A stretch of 64,000 bases of DNA from assembly GCA_902493385.1 (NCBI GenBank), contig CABUPO010000001.1, forward strand, positions 372,001 to 436,000. Reading direction: 5' to 3'. This document shows, piece after piece, positions 53,727-62,759 of the stretch (position 1 is its first letter; the number at the start of each line of letters is the position of its first letter). This DNA comes from an uncultured Lachnospiraceae bacterium. GTDB taxonomy: Bacteria; Bacillota; Clostridia; Lachnospirales; Lachnospiraceae. The notes below the pieces were generated by a model. That model was not told where the DNA came from and did not search any database. It was given only the letters and a program-made list of their open reading frames with translations. The position numbers were made by a program, and so were the translations under genes.

Positions 53727-55436
53727 ATGGCAACAAAAGCAAACTATCCAATCAGTGAAATTGGAAAAGGCAAAGTTGGTTTCTCAAAAACACGTTCTAT
53801 TATTGAGGCTGCTTTCTATGGCAACAATGTAGTTAAAGTTGAAACTCTTAAAGAGGCTTATAACCTTGCTAAGAATTCACCTGGAACAATCGTTACAGAT
53901 ATGCCTGTATACAGAGGCGAAGAGTTTGGTCTTGATAAAGACGCAAAGGTTCTTCTTTTTAATGACGGCGCAGTTACAGGACGTTACGCTGCAGCACGCC
54001 GTATCAAGGGCGAGCCTGGCGTAGACGATACCAAGCTTGACAAAGTAGTTATGGACGCTATCTACAAAACACGTTTCAAGAAGCTCTATCATGCAACATG
54101 TTTTGTTGGTCTTGATCCTGAATTTATGGTTAAGGCTCATCTTCTTATTCCGGAAGGCGAAGAGAACCTTATGTACAACTGGATGATTAATTTCCAGTAT
54201 ATGTCAGACGAGTATGTTAAGATGTACCGTGATTCACTTCCTGTTGGTAACGGAGCTGAACCTGACATCTACATTTTCTCAGACCCACAGTGGGCTCCTA
54301 CACCAAGTCCTGACGTTGATTACAGCTGCTTAAGCGATGATCTTACATGCTGCTACTTCGATACTAACGAGAACTGCGCTGCAATTCTTGGTATGAAGTA
54401 CTTTGGAGAGCACAAAAAGGGAACTCTTACAATGGCTTGGGCTATTGCTAACAGAAACGGCTATGCTTCATGTCATGGCGGACAGAAGGAATATACTCTT
54501 TCTGATAATTCCAAGTATGTTGCCGCCGTATTTGGTCTTTCAGGCTCAGGTAAGTCAACTCTTACACATGCTAAGCATGATAATAAGTATCCTGCAATCA
54601 AGGTTCTTCATGATGATGCATTTATTATCAATTCAGATACATGTGCTTCAATCGCATTAGAGCCTACTTATTTTGATAAGACTGCAGATTATCCTACAGG
54701 ATGCGCAGATAATAAATATCTGTTATCAGCTCAGAACTGTTCAGCTACTCTTGATGAGGACGGAAAGATTCAGCTCGTAACAGAGGATATCAGAAATGGT
54801 AACGGACGTGCTATCAAGTCTAAGCTTTGGTCGCCAAACCGCGTAGATAAGATTGACGCTCCTGTTAACGCTATCTTCTGGATTATGAAGGACCCTACAA
54901 TTCCTCCTGTAGTTAAGCTTAAGGGCGCTGCTCTTGCATCAGTTATGGGTGCAACTCTTGCAACTAAGACTTCAACTGCAGAGCGTGTTAAGGCTGGTAC
55001 AGATATGAACGCTATCCGTATCGTTCCATATGCAAACCCATTCAGAACATATCCGCTTGTAAACGACTATGAGAAGTTCAAGAAGCTCGTTGAAGAAAAG
55101 AATGTTGCATGCTACATCGTTAATACAGGCGATTTCATGGGACATAAGTGCCAGAAGGAAGACACTCTCGGAATTCTTGAGACAATCGTTGAAGGAAAAG
55201 CCAAGTTTGAGCAGTGGGGACCATTTGAAGATATCGAGATTATGAATGAATGGATGGGTCAGACCGGAGACTTTACTCCTGACCTTAACGACGCTGATTA
55301 TGTTGCTCAGCTTAAGAGCGCAATGCAGGCCCGTGTAGATGCAGTCGAGGGATTCGCTAAGAATAAGGAAGGCTATGATAAGCTTCCTGATGAAGCTTTG
55401 GCTGCTCTTAAGAAGCTTGTTGATGAGTTAAACTAA
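53727..55436 (+). CDS. pckA: phosphoenolpyruvate carboxykinase (ATP type)
   Basis: Interconverts oxaloacetate and phosphoenolpyruvate with ATP/ADP; in fermenting gut anaerobes it often runs toward oxaloacetate to fix carbon dioxide. The 569 residues carry the P-loop GLSGSGKST near residue 272 and the metal-binding kinase motif HDDAFII near residue 293. GGAGG lies 7 nt before the ATG. Codon use leans to GCT, CTT, GTT and AAG much more than neighbouring genes, a sign of high expression. Monocistronic between a strong promoter and a terminator. Confidence 0.95.
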   Translation: MATKANYPISEIGKGKVGFSKTRSIIEAAFYGNNVVKVETLKEAYNLAKNSPGTIVTDMPVYRGEEFGLDKDAKVLLFNDGAVTGRYAAARRIKGEPGVDDTKLDKVVMDAIYKTRFKKLYHATCFVGLDPEFMVKAHLLIPEGEENLMYNWMINFQYMSDEYVKMYRDSLPVGNGAEPDIYIFSDPQWAPTPSPDVDYSCLSDDLTCCYFDTNENCAAILGMKYFGEHKKGTLTMAWAIANRNGYASCHGGQKEYTLSDNSKYVAAVFGLSGSGKSTLTHAKHDNKYPAIKVLHDDAFIINSDTCASIALEPTYFDKTADYPTGCADNKYLLSAQNCSATLDEDGKIQLVTEDIRNGNGRAIKSKLWSPNRVDKIDAPVNAIFWIMKDPTIPPVVKLKGAALASVMGATLATKTSTAERVKAGTDMNAIRIVPYANPFRTYPLVNDYEKFKKLVEEKNVACYIVNTGDFMGHKCQKEDTLGILETIVEGKAKFEQWGPFEDIEIMNEWMGQTGDFTPDLNDADYVAQLKSAMQARVDAVEGFAKNKEGYDKLPDEALAALKKLVDELN

Positions 55437-55460
55437 TTAAATTTATTATCGTATAACACT

Positions 55461-55514
55461 AAGAGGGTATCGCAAAATCATCAAATCAGATGATTGAATG
55501 ATGCCCTCTTTCTT
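55461..55514. terminator. terminator after pckA
   Basis: AAGAGGGTATC pairs with GATGCCCTCTT (one bulge), with an inner AATCATC/GATGATT hairpin, then TTTCTTAATTT. It also faces the convergent small gene ending at 55557. Confidence 0.75.
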
Positions 55515-55556
55515 AATTTCATTCGGAAACCGCCGTATAAAATTCCTCAAATTCTT

Positions 55557-55808
55557 CTAAAATATTATCGCTTTCATAAGTATGAGCTTCATCACCTGAC
55601 GCAGCTTCAACGTGTAATAACCCACTTGTTTGTGTTCATATTCATCAGTGATGCTATCCATATAATAAAGGCTTACTTTTGTACTGTCACTTAAATCTTC
55701 AAACTGCATAACCTGCATATGTGTGTTTCGATACCGCAAAAGCAGAAAGATGAAAATAATAAATAATACTATAAATACAATACTCATTTTTACTATTCCT
55801 GATTTCAT
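55557..55808 (-). CDS. small single-pass membrane protein, unknown function
   Basis: I do not recognise it. The 83 residues have one N-terminal membrane helix (MSIVFIVLFIIFIFLLLRY) and a short charged, predicted extracytoplasmic domain (DSTKVSLYYMDSITDEYEHK) ending in hydrophobic residues. AAGGAG lies about 11 nt before the ATG, which supports a real gene. It is isolated between the pckA terminator and the trp leader. Confidence 0.55.
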   Translation of the reverse strand: MKSGIVKMSIVFIVLFIIFIFLLLRYRNTHMQVMQFEDLSDSTKVSLYYMDSITDEYEHKQVGYYTLKLRQVMKLILMKAIIF

Positions 55809-55976
55809 TATGTATTCATCTCCTTTATCATCTAATAATTTCCCGGAATCTTTAAGCGCTATTTTATCTACTTTAAGTTTAGTTTATTTATGAAAGCAAG
55901 TCAATGATTTTATACCTTTAGTTTAATTATTTCTCTTCATCTGTATTCCTAGAAATAAAATTTCTTACATTTCCTC

Positions 55977-56005
55977 TTGACACCTCCGCTTCATTGTGAT
56001 ATTTT
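55977..56005 (+). promoter_or_regulatory. sigma-A promoter of the trp operon
   Basis: TTGACA (55977-55982), 17 nt, TATTTT (56000-56005) with a TGTGA extension. The T-box leader starts just after it. Confidence 0.65.
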
Positions 56006-56011
56006 TTAGAA

Positions 56012-56297
56012 AATTGAATAACTCAAACCGAAGAGACGGAGATAAAAATAAGATAAGAGCTCCCAGAGAGTCCGGGATGATGGGAACCGGATAGTCACTG
56101 CTTATTAAATGGACCGTTGAGGGCACAGTCAAAGGCATTATTGCTTAGTACTCTGTGACGTTAGAACTTACGTTAATAGTCTGAAATATGATAGTATTTC
56201 GTTAGAGTGTATGGCACAGCCATAAATCAAGGTGGCACCACGGATTATGTTTATTCGTCCTTGACAGATAATTTTATCTGTCAGGGACTTTTTTTAT
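56012..56297 (+). promoter_or_regulatory. tryptophan T-box riboswitch with transcription attenuator
   Basis: Leader that senses uncharged tRNA-Trp. Stem I is closed by ACGG (56036-56039)/CCGT (56114-56117) and, above the specifier loop, AATAAG (56047-56052)/CTTATT (56101-56106). The specifier is TGG (Trp) at 56110-56112, followed by A. The T-box AAGGTGGCACCACGG is at 56229-56243; its bulge TGGC pairs with an acceptor end GCCA, and bacterial tRNA-Trp has discriminator G. The terminator (GTCC..GGAC stem with a long T-run) spans 56256-56297, competing with the antiterminator CAAGG/CCTTG. It precedes the complete trp operon. Confidence 0.92.
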
Positions 56298-56344
56298 TAT
56301 CAAATCCTCATCACTCCGACGATATTAAAAAGGGAGGAAAAACA

Positions 56345-57757
56345 ATGAGTATTTATCCAGGTTATGAAGATGCGCTGAATATTCTTGCAAAGGGCGATTA
56401 TAAAACGTTTCCGGTAAGTATGAGCGTATATTCTGAAAAAACTTCTACAGACATTTACCGGATTCTCAAACGTGAAAGCCGAAACGTTTTCATTCTTGAA
56501 TCCGCAGAGGACAGCAAAAAATGGGGACGCTATACTTTTCTTGGTTATAATCCCACATTAGAGATTACCAGCACGGACAAAGCTCCTCACGAACGCATTC
56601 GCAAAGTTATTGCAGATAACAAGAGCCCAAGAATTTCGGGACTTCCACCGTTTACAGGCGGTCTTGTAGGCTATTTTTCATATGAGTTTATAAAATACAG
56701 CGAGCCGTCCTTAGACCTTAACGCAAATGACGAAGAATCCTTTAAAGATGTAGACCTTATGTTATTCGATAAACTTATCGTACTTGATAACCTTATGCAT
56801 AAGATAATTTATATAGTTAATATACGCACTGATAATTTTAAGGAAAACTATACTCTTGCAGAAAACGCCCTTAAATCTATGGCAGAACTTATCGAGCACG
56901 GTACTCCGGTTACAGAAAAGAAAGGACGTCTTCTGGAACCGCTTAAGCCTCTGTTTAATAAGGAACAATACTGCCGCATGGTAGAGAAAGCAAAAAAATA
57001 TATAGTTGACGGAGATATTTTTCAGGTCGTTCTTTCCAACAGACTTCAGGCACGTTATGAGGGCAGCCTGTTTGATACATTTTGCATACTGCGTGATACT
57101 AATCCTTCGCCATATATGTTCTACTTCTCAAGCGACAATATTGAGATAGCAGGAGCGTCACCGGAAACGCTTGTAAAGCTTGACTACGGTACTGTAACTA
57201 CATTTCCGCTTGCCGGAACGAGACCACGCGGCAGAACACAAGAAGAAGACCTTGCGCTTGCGTCAGAGCTTCTTAATGACGAAAAAGAATGCGCCGAGCA
57301 CAATATGCTTGTGGACCTTGGGCGAAACGACATCGGTAAAATCAGTAACTTTGGCACAGTGCACGTAGATAAATATATGCAAATCGAAAGATTTTCACAT
57401 GTAATGCACATTGGCTCAACTGTTTCAGGAAAAATCAAATCTGACAAAGACGCCCTTGACGCGGTTGACGCAATTCTTCCGGCAGGCACACTGTCAGGAG
57501 CCCCAAAAATCCGCGCATGTGAAATAATAAATGAGCTTGAGCAGAATAAACGAGGAATATACGGCGGAGCTATAGGATATTTGGATTTTAACGGCAATGT
57601 TGACACATGCATTGCAATCCGTCTGGCATTTAAGAAAAACGGAAAAGTATTTGTCCGCTCCGGCGCAGGAATAGTCGCAGACTCAGTTCCCGAAAAGGAA
57701 TACGTGGAATGTATTAACAAGGCAAAAGCAGTAGTAAATGCACTGGAGGTGGAATAA
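56345..57757 (+). CDS. trpE: anthranilate synthase component I
   Basis: Makes anthranilate from chorismate with ammonia supplied by TrpG. The 470 residues have the N-terminal domain with the feedback-type motif LESAEDSKKWGRYTF and the chorismate-binding core: SPYMFYFSSDNIEIAGASPE, GTRPRGRTQEEDL, LVDLGRNDIGKIS, and the C-terminal AGAGIVADSVPEKEY. GGAGG lies 7 nt before the ATG at 56345. First gene of trpEGDCFBA, 48 nt after the attenuator. Confidence 0.97.
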   Translation: MSIYPGYEDALNILAKGDYKTFPVSMSVYSEKTSTDIYRILKRESRNVFILESAEDSKKWGRYTFLGYNPTLEITSTDKAPHERIRKVIADNKSPRISGLPPFTGGLVGYFSYEFIKYSEPSLDLNANDEESFKDVDLMLFDKLIVLDNLMHKIIYIVNIRTDNFKENYTLAENALKSMAELIEHGTPVTEKKGRLLEPLKPLFNKEQYCRMVEKAKKYIVDGDIFQVVLSNRLQARYEGSLFDTFCILRDTNPSPYMFYFSSDNIEIAGASPETLVKLDYGTVTTFPLAGTRPRGRTQEEDLALASELLNDEKECAEHNMLVDLGRNDIGKISNFGTVHVDKYMQIERFSHVMHIGSTVSGKIKSDKDALDAVDAILPAGTLSGAPKIRACEIINELEQNKRGIYGGAIGYLDFNGNVDTCIAIRLAFKKNGKVFVRSGAGIVADSVPEKEYVECINKAKAVVNALEVE

Positions 57758-57758
57758 T

Positions 57759-58334
57759 ATGATTCTTTTAATTGATAATTACGACAGTTTTTCCTATAAC
57801 CTCTACCAGTTTATAGGAGAAATGGAGCCTGATATAAAAGTTATAAGAAACGATGAGCTTAGCACGGATGAAATAGACGCGCTTGCTCCTTCACATATCA
57901 TATTATCACCCGGTCCGGGAAGACCCGCTGATGCCGGAATATGTATAGAGGTTGTTCAAAAGCTTTATAAAAAATATCCTATATTCGGAGTATGTCTTGG
58001 CCATCAGGCAATATGCGAGGCTTTCGGGGCAGAAATTATACATGCAAAACAACTTATGCATGGCAAAACCTCCGTTGTATCGGTTAAAAATGAAGGAATA
58101 TTTTCAGGCTTTCCCGAAAAAATCCCGGTTGCAAGATACCATTCCCTTGCCGCCGGCAAAACAACCTTACCCGGATGTCTTAAAATTACCGCATTCACGG
58201 ACGACGGAGAAATAATGGCAGTACAGCATGCTGCATATCCGGTTTTCGGAGTTCAGTTTCATCCTGAATCTATACTGACTCCGGACGGCAAAAAAATATT
58301 ACAAAATTTTTTGGGAGGTATATACAATGATTAA
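57759..58334 (+). CDS. trpG: anthranilate synthase component II (glutamine amidotransferase)
   Basis: Releases ammonia from glutamine for TrpE. The 191 residues have LLIDNYDSFSYNL, LSPGPGRPADAG, the catalytic Cys in GVCLGHQAI near residue 80 and the His/Glu pair in FGVQFHPESI. It starts 1 nt after trpE stops, with GGAGGTGG 8 nt upstream, and overlaps trpD by 8 nt. Such class I subunits are also shared with folate synthesis; the context here is tryptophan. Confidence 0.96.
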   Translation: MILLIDNYDSFSYNLYQFIGEMEPDIKVIRNDELSTDEIDALAPSHIILSPGPGRPADAGICIEVVQKLYKKYPIFGVCLGHQAICEAFGAEIIHAKQLMHGKTSVVSVKNEGIFSGFPEKIPVARYHSLAAGKTTLPGCLKITAFTDDGEIMAVQHAAYPVFGVQFHPESILTPDGKKILQNFLGGIYND

Positions 58335-59334
58335 AGAGGCCATTACCAAACTCACAAACCATGAAAACTTATCTTATGATATGACAGAGACTGTCATGGA
58401 TGAAATAATGAGCGGAAAAGTAAGCGATATTGAAATAAGCTCTTACCTTACCGCACTTGCAATGAAGGTCGAGACAATTGACGAGATATCAGGTTCGGCC
58501 GCAGGCATGAGAAAGCATGCAGTTACTCTCTCCCACAGCGGAGATGTTCTTGAAATAGTCGGAACAGGCGGAGACCATTCCAATTCATTTAATATATCTA
58601 CCACCGCGTCAATCGTACTTGCAGCTGCAGGCATTCCTGTTGCAAAACACGGCAACCGCGCTGCCTCAAGCAAGAGCGGCGCCGCAGACGTACTTGAAGC
58701 GCTGGGCGTTAATATTAATATTTCACCAGAAGAAAGCAGCAAAGTACTTGATGAAACCGGCATTTGCTTCTTATTTGCACAAAAATACCATTCCGCAATG
58801 AAATATGTCGCACAGGTCAGAAAAACACTTGGAATACGTACAATATTCAATATACTCGGACCTCTCGCGAACCCTGCCAGCGCAACACTTCAAGTAATGG
58901 GAGTATATGATGAATCTCTTGTGGAGCCTCTCAGCGAGGTACTTATGAAACTCGGCGTCAAATCCGGCATGGTAGTATACGGAATGGACTGCCTTGATGA
59001 GATATCCTTAAGCCGTGAAACGAAAGTATGTGAATTTAGAAACGGAACAAAGAAAAAATATACAATTAACCCACAGGATTACGGCTTTACTTTATGTTCA
59101 AAAGAAGAGCTTACAGGCGGAACTCCTAAAGAAAATGCAGCGATTACCTTAAACATATTAAAAGGAGAAAAATCTCCTAAGCGAGATGCCGTAGTTCTTA
59201 ACGCCGCCGCAGGATTATACATTTCAAAAGATGATTTATCATATGAAGAAGCAATAAATATCGCTCAGGAAACCATTGACAGTGGGAAAGCTCTTGCAAA
59301 GCTTAATGAGTTTATTGCCGCATCCAACAAGTAA
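58327..59334 (+). CDS. trpD: anthranilate phosphoribosyltransferase
   Basis: Joins anthranilate and PRPP. The 335 residues carry the glycine-rich GTGGDHSNSFNISTTAS motif near residue 79 and KHGNRAASSKSGAADVLEALG, and the conserved RTIFNILGPLANPA block. GGGAGG lies 8 nt before the ATG, within the end of trpG. Followed by trpC after 18 nt. Confidence 0.97.
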   Translation: MIKEAITKLTNHENLSYDMTETVMDEIMSGKVSDIEISSYLTALAMKVETIDEISGSAAGMRKHAVTLSHSGDVLEIVGTGGDHSNSFNISTTASIVLAAAGIPVAKHGNRAASSKSGAADVLEALGVNINISPEESSKVLDETGICFLFAQKYHSAMKYVAQVRKTLGIRTIFNILGPLANPASATLQVMGVYDESLVEPLSEVLMKLGVKSGMVVYGMDCLDEISLSRETKVCEFRNGTKKKYTINPQDYGFTLCSKEELTGGTPKENAAITLNILKGEKSPKRDAVVLNAAAGLYISKDDLSYEEAINIAQETIDSGKALAKLNEFIAASNK

Positions 59335-59352
59335 AAATCAAGGAGAAATATT

Positions 59353-60132
59353 ATGATATTAGATGATATAGCGGCAGCCACCCGCATAAGAGTTGCTGCC
59401 GAAAAAGAAAAATGCCCTATAGATGAAATGAAAAAAATCGCATATGCTTCACCCGATACTGATTATTCCTTTTATAAAGCGTTAAAGAAAAGCGGCGTTT
59501 CACTGATATGCGAGGTTAAGAAAGCTTCGCCTTCAAAGGGCATTATTGCCGAACATTTTCCTTACACCTGCATTGCACTGGAATACGAACGCTCCGGCGC
59601 AGACTGTATATCGGTGCTTACAGAACCAAAATGGTTTCTTGGAAGCAATGAAATATTTACCGAAATAAGACGGCATGTTACCATTCCGATGCTCAGAAAG
59701 GATTTTACCGTAGATGAATACCAGATATATCAGGCGAAAGCTATGGGTGCGGACGCCGTGCTTTTAATATGTGCATTGTCAGACGAAGATACGCTTAAAA
59801 GGCATCTTAGTATATGCAGGGAGCTTAAGCTTTCAGCGCTTGTTGAAACGCATGACAAATCAGAAATACACATGGCGCAGGCAGCAGGCGCAAAAATCAT
59901 CGGCATAAATAACCGCTGCCTTTACACCTTTTCAGAAGATATTTCCAACACAGAAAGGCTTAAAGGCCTTATACCCGACGACGTCTTATTTGTATCGGAA
60001 AGCGGCATTAAAACTATAGAGGATGCGAAGAAGCTTGCAGACGCAGGAGCTGACGCACTTTTAATCGGCGAAGCGCTGATGAGAAGCACAGACAAAGGAG
60101 CGTTTATTAATGGAATCAAAGAGCGGATATGA
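59353..60132 (+). CDS. trpC: indole-3-glycerol phosphate synthase
   Basis: Closes the indole ring from the CdRP intermediate. The 259 residues show ICEVKKASPSKGII (catalytic Lys), LTEPKWFLGS, LRKDFTVDEYQIYQAKAMGADAVLLI, and IGINNRCLYTF with VSESGIK. In many IGP synthases the INNR motif ends NRDL; here it is NRCL. It overlaps trpF by 23 nt. Separate trpC and trpF genes, not fused as in enterobacteria. Confidence 0.96.
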   Translation: MILDDIAAATRIRVAAEKEKCPIDEMKKIAYASPDTDYSFYKALKKSGVSLICEVKKASPSKGIIAEHFPYTCIALEYERSGADCISVLTEPKWFLGSNEIFTEIRRHVTIPMLRKDFTVDEYQIYQAKAMGADAVLLICALSDEDTLKRHLSICRELKLSALVETHDKSEIHMAQAAGAKIIGINNRCLYTFSEDISNTERLKGLIPDDVLFVSESGIKTIEDAKKLADAGADALLIGEALMRSTDKGAFINGIKERI

Positions 60133-60754
60133 CAAAACGTATATAAAAATATGCGGGCTTTTCCGTCCCGAAGATATATTGTATGTAAACGAGGCTCATC
60201 CCGATTATGCCGGCTTCATAATTAATTTTAAAAAGAGCCACCGAAATGTATCTCCTGATACAGTGATTTCTTTAAAAAAACTGCTTCTGCCGGATATAAA
60301 GTCAGTTGGAGTATATGTAGATGAAGATATCTCTTCAATATGCAGACTTTATAACACCGGCGCATTAGACGTAATCCAGCTTCATGGACACGAAAGCAAT
60401 ACTTATATAAAAGAGCTTAAAAAGCGTATTCCTAAAGCAGTTATATGGAAAGCATTTAAAATCAGACAGAAATCTGATATTATACAATGTATGGATTCAA
60501 ATGCAGATATGATTCTGCTTGACAACGGTTATGGAACCGGCCATACATTTAACTGGGAACTTATCAAAAATATTACAAGACCGTATATACTTGCCGGCGG
60601 TCTTACAACTGAATTAATTCCTGATGCAATAAAGCGTCTTAAGCCCTGGGGAATAGATATAAGCACAGGCGTTGAAACCAATAAATTAAAAGACAAAAAC
60701 AAGATAATCTCCGCTGTGGCGTCTGCCCTGCAGGATAAGAAAGGAGTAATATAA
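60110..60754 (+). CDS. trpF: phosphoribosylanthranilate isomerase
   Basis: Isomerises phosphoribosylanthranilate to CdRP. The 214 residues begin with the catalytic Cys in YIKICGLFRPED, then AGFIINFKKSHRNVSP, LDVIQLHGHES and the C-terminal ILAGGLTTELI and GIDISTGVE. AAAGGAG is 8 nt before the ATG, inside trpC. The stop shares one base with the trpB start, so translation is tightly coupled. Confidence 0.96.
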   Translation: MESKSGYDKTYIKICGLFRPEDILYVNEAHPDYAGFIINFKKSHRNVSPDTVISLKKLLLPDIKSVGVYVDEDISSICRLYNTGALDVIQLHGHESNTYIKELKKRIPKAVIWKAFKIRQKSDIIQCMDSNADMILLDNGYGTGHTFNWELIKNITRPYILAGGLTTELIPDAIKRLKPWGIDISTGVETNKLKDKNKIISAVASALQDKKGVI

Positions 60755-61938
60755 TGTCAAAAGGAAGATATGGAATACACGGCGGAAGATACATACCGGA
60801 AACGCTTATGAATGCCGTCATTGAGCTTGAGGAAGCTTACGAGTATTATAAAAACGACCCTGGCTTTAACAGCGAGCTTACCACTCTGTTAAACGAATAT
60901 GCCGGACGTCCATCCAGATTGTATTATGCGGAAAAAATGACAAAAGACCTTAAAGGAGCCAAGATATATCTTAAACGTGAAGACCTTAACCATACAGGCT
61001 CGCATAAGATTAATAATGTGCTTGGACAAACGCTTTTAGCCAAAAAAATGGGCAAATCCCGTGTTATTGCCGAAACAGGCGCCGGCCAGCATGGCGTTGC
61101 ATGTGCAACCGCAGCCGCGCTTATGAATATGGAATGCGAAATCTTTATGGGAAAAGAGGATATCGAAAGACAGGCTCTTAACGTATACCGTATGAGGCTT
61201 TTAGGCGCAGAAGTACATGCAGTAACATCAGGTACCGCAACCCTTAAAGACGCCGTTTCAGAGACAATGCGCGAATGGACAAGACGTATATCAGATACGC
61301 ACTATGTACTGGGCTCTGTAATGGGCCCTCATCCGTTTCCTATGATAGTCAGGGATTTTCAGGCAGTAATATCTAAAGAAATCAAAGAACAGTGCCTTGC
61401 GGCTGAAGGAAAGCTTCCTGATGTTGTTATGGCATGCGTTGGAGGCGGCTCCAATGCGATGGGTTCCTTTTATAATTTTATAAATGATACCTCAGTACGT
61501 CTTATAGGCTGCGAAGCCGCAGGTCGCGGAATAGATACCGCTTCTACTGCCGCAACTATTGCAACAGGACATATAGGTATTTTTCACGGAATGAAGAGCT
61601 ATTTCTGTCAGGATGAATACGGACAGATAGCTCCTGTATACTCAATATCCGCAGGACTTGATTATCCCGGCATAGGCCCCGAGCACGCCAATCTATACGA
61701 TACCGGACGTGCTGAATACGTTCCCGTAACAGATGAAGAGGCTGTAAATGCATTTGAATACCTGTCAAAAATCGAAGGAATAATTCCGGCAATCGAAAGC
61801 GCGCATGCTGTAGCCCATGCAGTAAAGCTTGCGCCGATGATGGATAAAGATAAAATTATTGTAATTACAATATCCGGGCGCGGCGACAAAGACTGCGCGG
61901 CTATTGCACGCTACAGAGGGGAGGACATAAGAGAATGA
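60754..61938 (+). CDS. trpB: tryptophan synthase beta subunit
   Basis: PLP enzyme that condenses indole with serine. The 394 residues have YIPETLMNAV at the start, the PLP lysine in EDLNHTGSHKINN near residue 80, GAGQHGVA near residue 110, the phosphate-binding GGGSNAMG near residue 230 and the ISGRGDKD end. Length and the HKIN motif place it with the classical TrpB1 type. It overlaps trpA in ATGA. Confidence 0.98.
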   Translation: MSKGRYGIHGGRYIPETLMNAVIELEEAYEYYKNDPGFNSELTTLLNEYAGRPSRLYYAEKMTKDLKGAKIYLKREDLNHTGSHKINNVLGQTLLAKKMGKSRVIAETGAGQHGVACATAAALMNMECEIFMGKEDIERQALNVYRMRLLGAEVHAVTSGTATLKDAVSETMREWTRRISDTHYVLGSVMGPHPFPMIVRDFQAVISKEIKEQCLAAEGKLPDVVMACVGGGSNAMGSFYNFINDTSVRLIGCEAAGRGIDTASTAATIATGHIGIFHGMKSYFCQDEYGQIAPVYSISAGLDYPGIGPEHANLYDTGRAEYVPVTDEEAVNAFEYLSKIEGIIPAIESAHAVAHAVKLAPMMDKDKIIVITISGRGDKDCAAIARYRGEDIRE

Positions 61939-62678
61939 GCAAAAAATCATTTGTAGCATTTGTAACATGCGGTGATCCTGACATTGAAACTACCAAAGAA
62001 ATTATATATGCGCTTCAGCGCGGCGGCGCCGATATGATAGAACTCGGAATTCCGTTTTCAGATCCTACTGCCGAAGGGCCTGTAATACAGTCCGCTAATT
62101 ACCGGGCTTTGTCAGGCGGCGTAACAACTGACAAAATATTTGACATGGTCAGAGAAATACGCTCCGATATTCATATACCGCTGTTATTTATGACATATGC
62201 CAACGTAATATTTTCTTATGGAACCGACAGATTCATGCAGACAGCAGCAGAAGCAGGTATAAATGGAATTATTCTGCCTGAAGTTCCGTATGAAGAAAAA
62301 GACGAATTTGCGATACCTGCAAAGAATTACGGCTTAGACTATATATCTCTTATCGCCCCTACGTCCAACAACCGTATTTCAATGATTGCAAAAGAAGCGT
62401 CAGGCTTTGTATACTGCGTATCGTCGCTTGGAGTAACAGGAACAAGAAGCAGCATTACGACCGATATCTCCGCAATGACCGCGCTTGTAAAAAGCGTTAC
62501 CGATATACCTGTATTGGTAGGCTTCGGAATCTCTACGCCTGAGCAGGCGCATGAAATAGCTTCATCATCAGACGGAGTAATAATAGGCTCTGCGATAATG
62601 AAGATTGTCGAAAAATATGGCTCCGGGTGCGTTCCTTACGTATACGAATACGCCAAATCAATCAAAAACGCGCTATAA
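61935..62678 (+). CDS. trpA: tryptophan synthase alpha subunit
   Basis: Cleaves indole-glycerol phosphate and channels indole to TrpB. The 247 residues have FVTCGDPDIETT, the catalytic Glu in ELGIPFSDPTAEGPVIQ (near residue 35-40), the catalytic Asp-type region in LPEVPYEEKDEF and GVTGTRS near residue 170. Last gene of the operon, followed by a hairpin. Confidence 0.97.
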   Translation: MSKKSFVAFVTCGDPDIETTKEIIYALQRGGADMIELGIPFSDPTAEGPVIQSANYRALSGGVTTDKIFDMVREIRSDIHIPLLFMTYANVIFSYGTDRFMQTAAEAGINGIILPEVPYEEKDEFAIPAKNYGLDYISLIAPTSNNRISMIAKEASGFVYCVSSLGVTGTRSSITTDISAMTALVKSVTDIPVLVGFGISTPEQAHEIASSSDGVIIGSAIMKIVEKYGSGCVPYVYEYAKSIKNAL

Positions 62679-62699
62679 TATTATAAAATCACTGTCAGC

Positions 62700-62738
62700 G
62701 CCTGCCCGGCATATTCTTTTTTCAGACGCCGGGCAGGC
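62700..62738. terminator. strong hairpin between trpA and the flavin reductase gene
   Basis: Perfect 11-bp GC-rich arms GCCTGCCCGGC (62700-62710) and GCCGGGCAGGC (62728-62738) lie in a convergent gap. A T-run lies in the loop rather than after the stem, so termination efficiency is uncertain. Confidence 0.55.
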
Positions 62739-62759
62739 ACGGACAAAAATAAATCTATA

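Larger units (their letters stand above)
55809..56344 (+). other. 536-nt non-coding region carrying the trp leader
   Basis: The first 160 nt (AT-rich) hold the upstream end of the small minus-strand gene's control region and the trp promoter; the remainder is the T-box leader and attenuator of the trp operon. No protein gene is seen in it. Confidence 0.75.
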
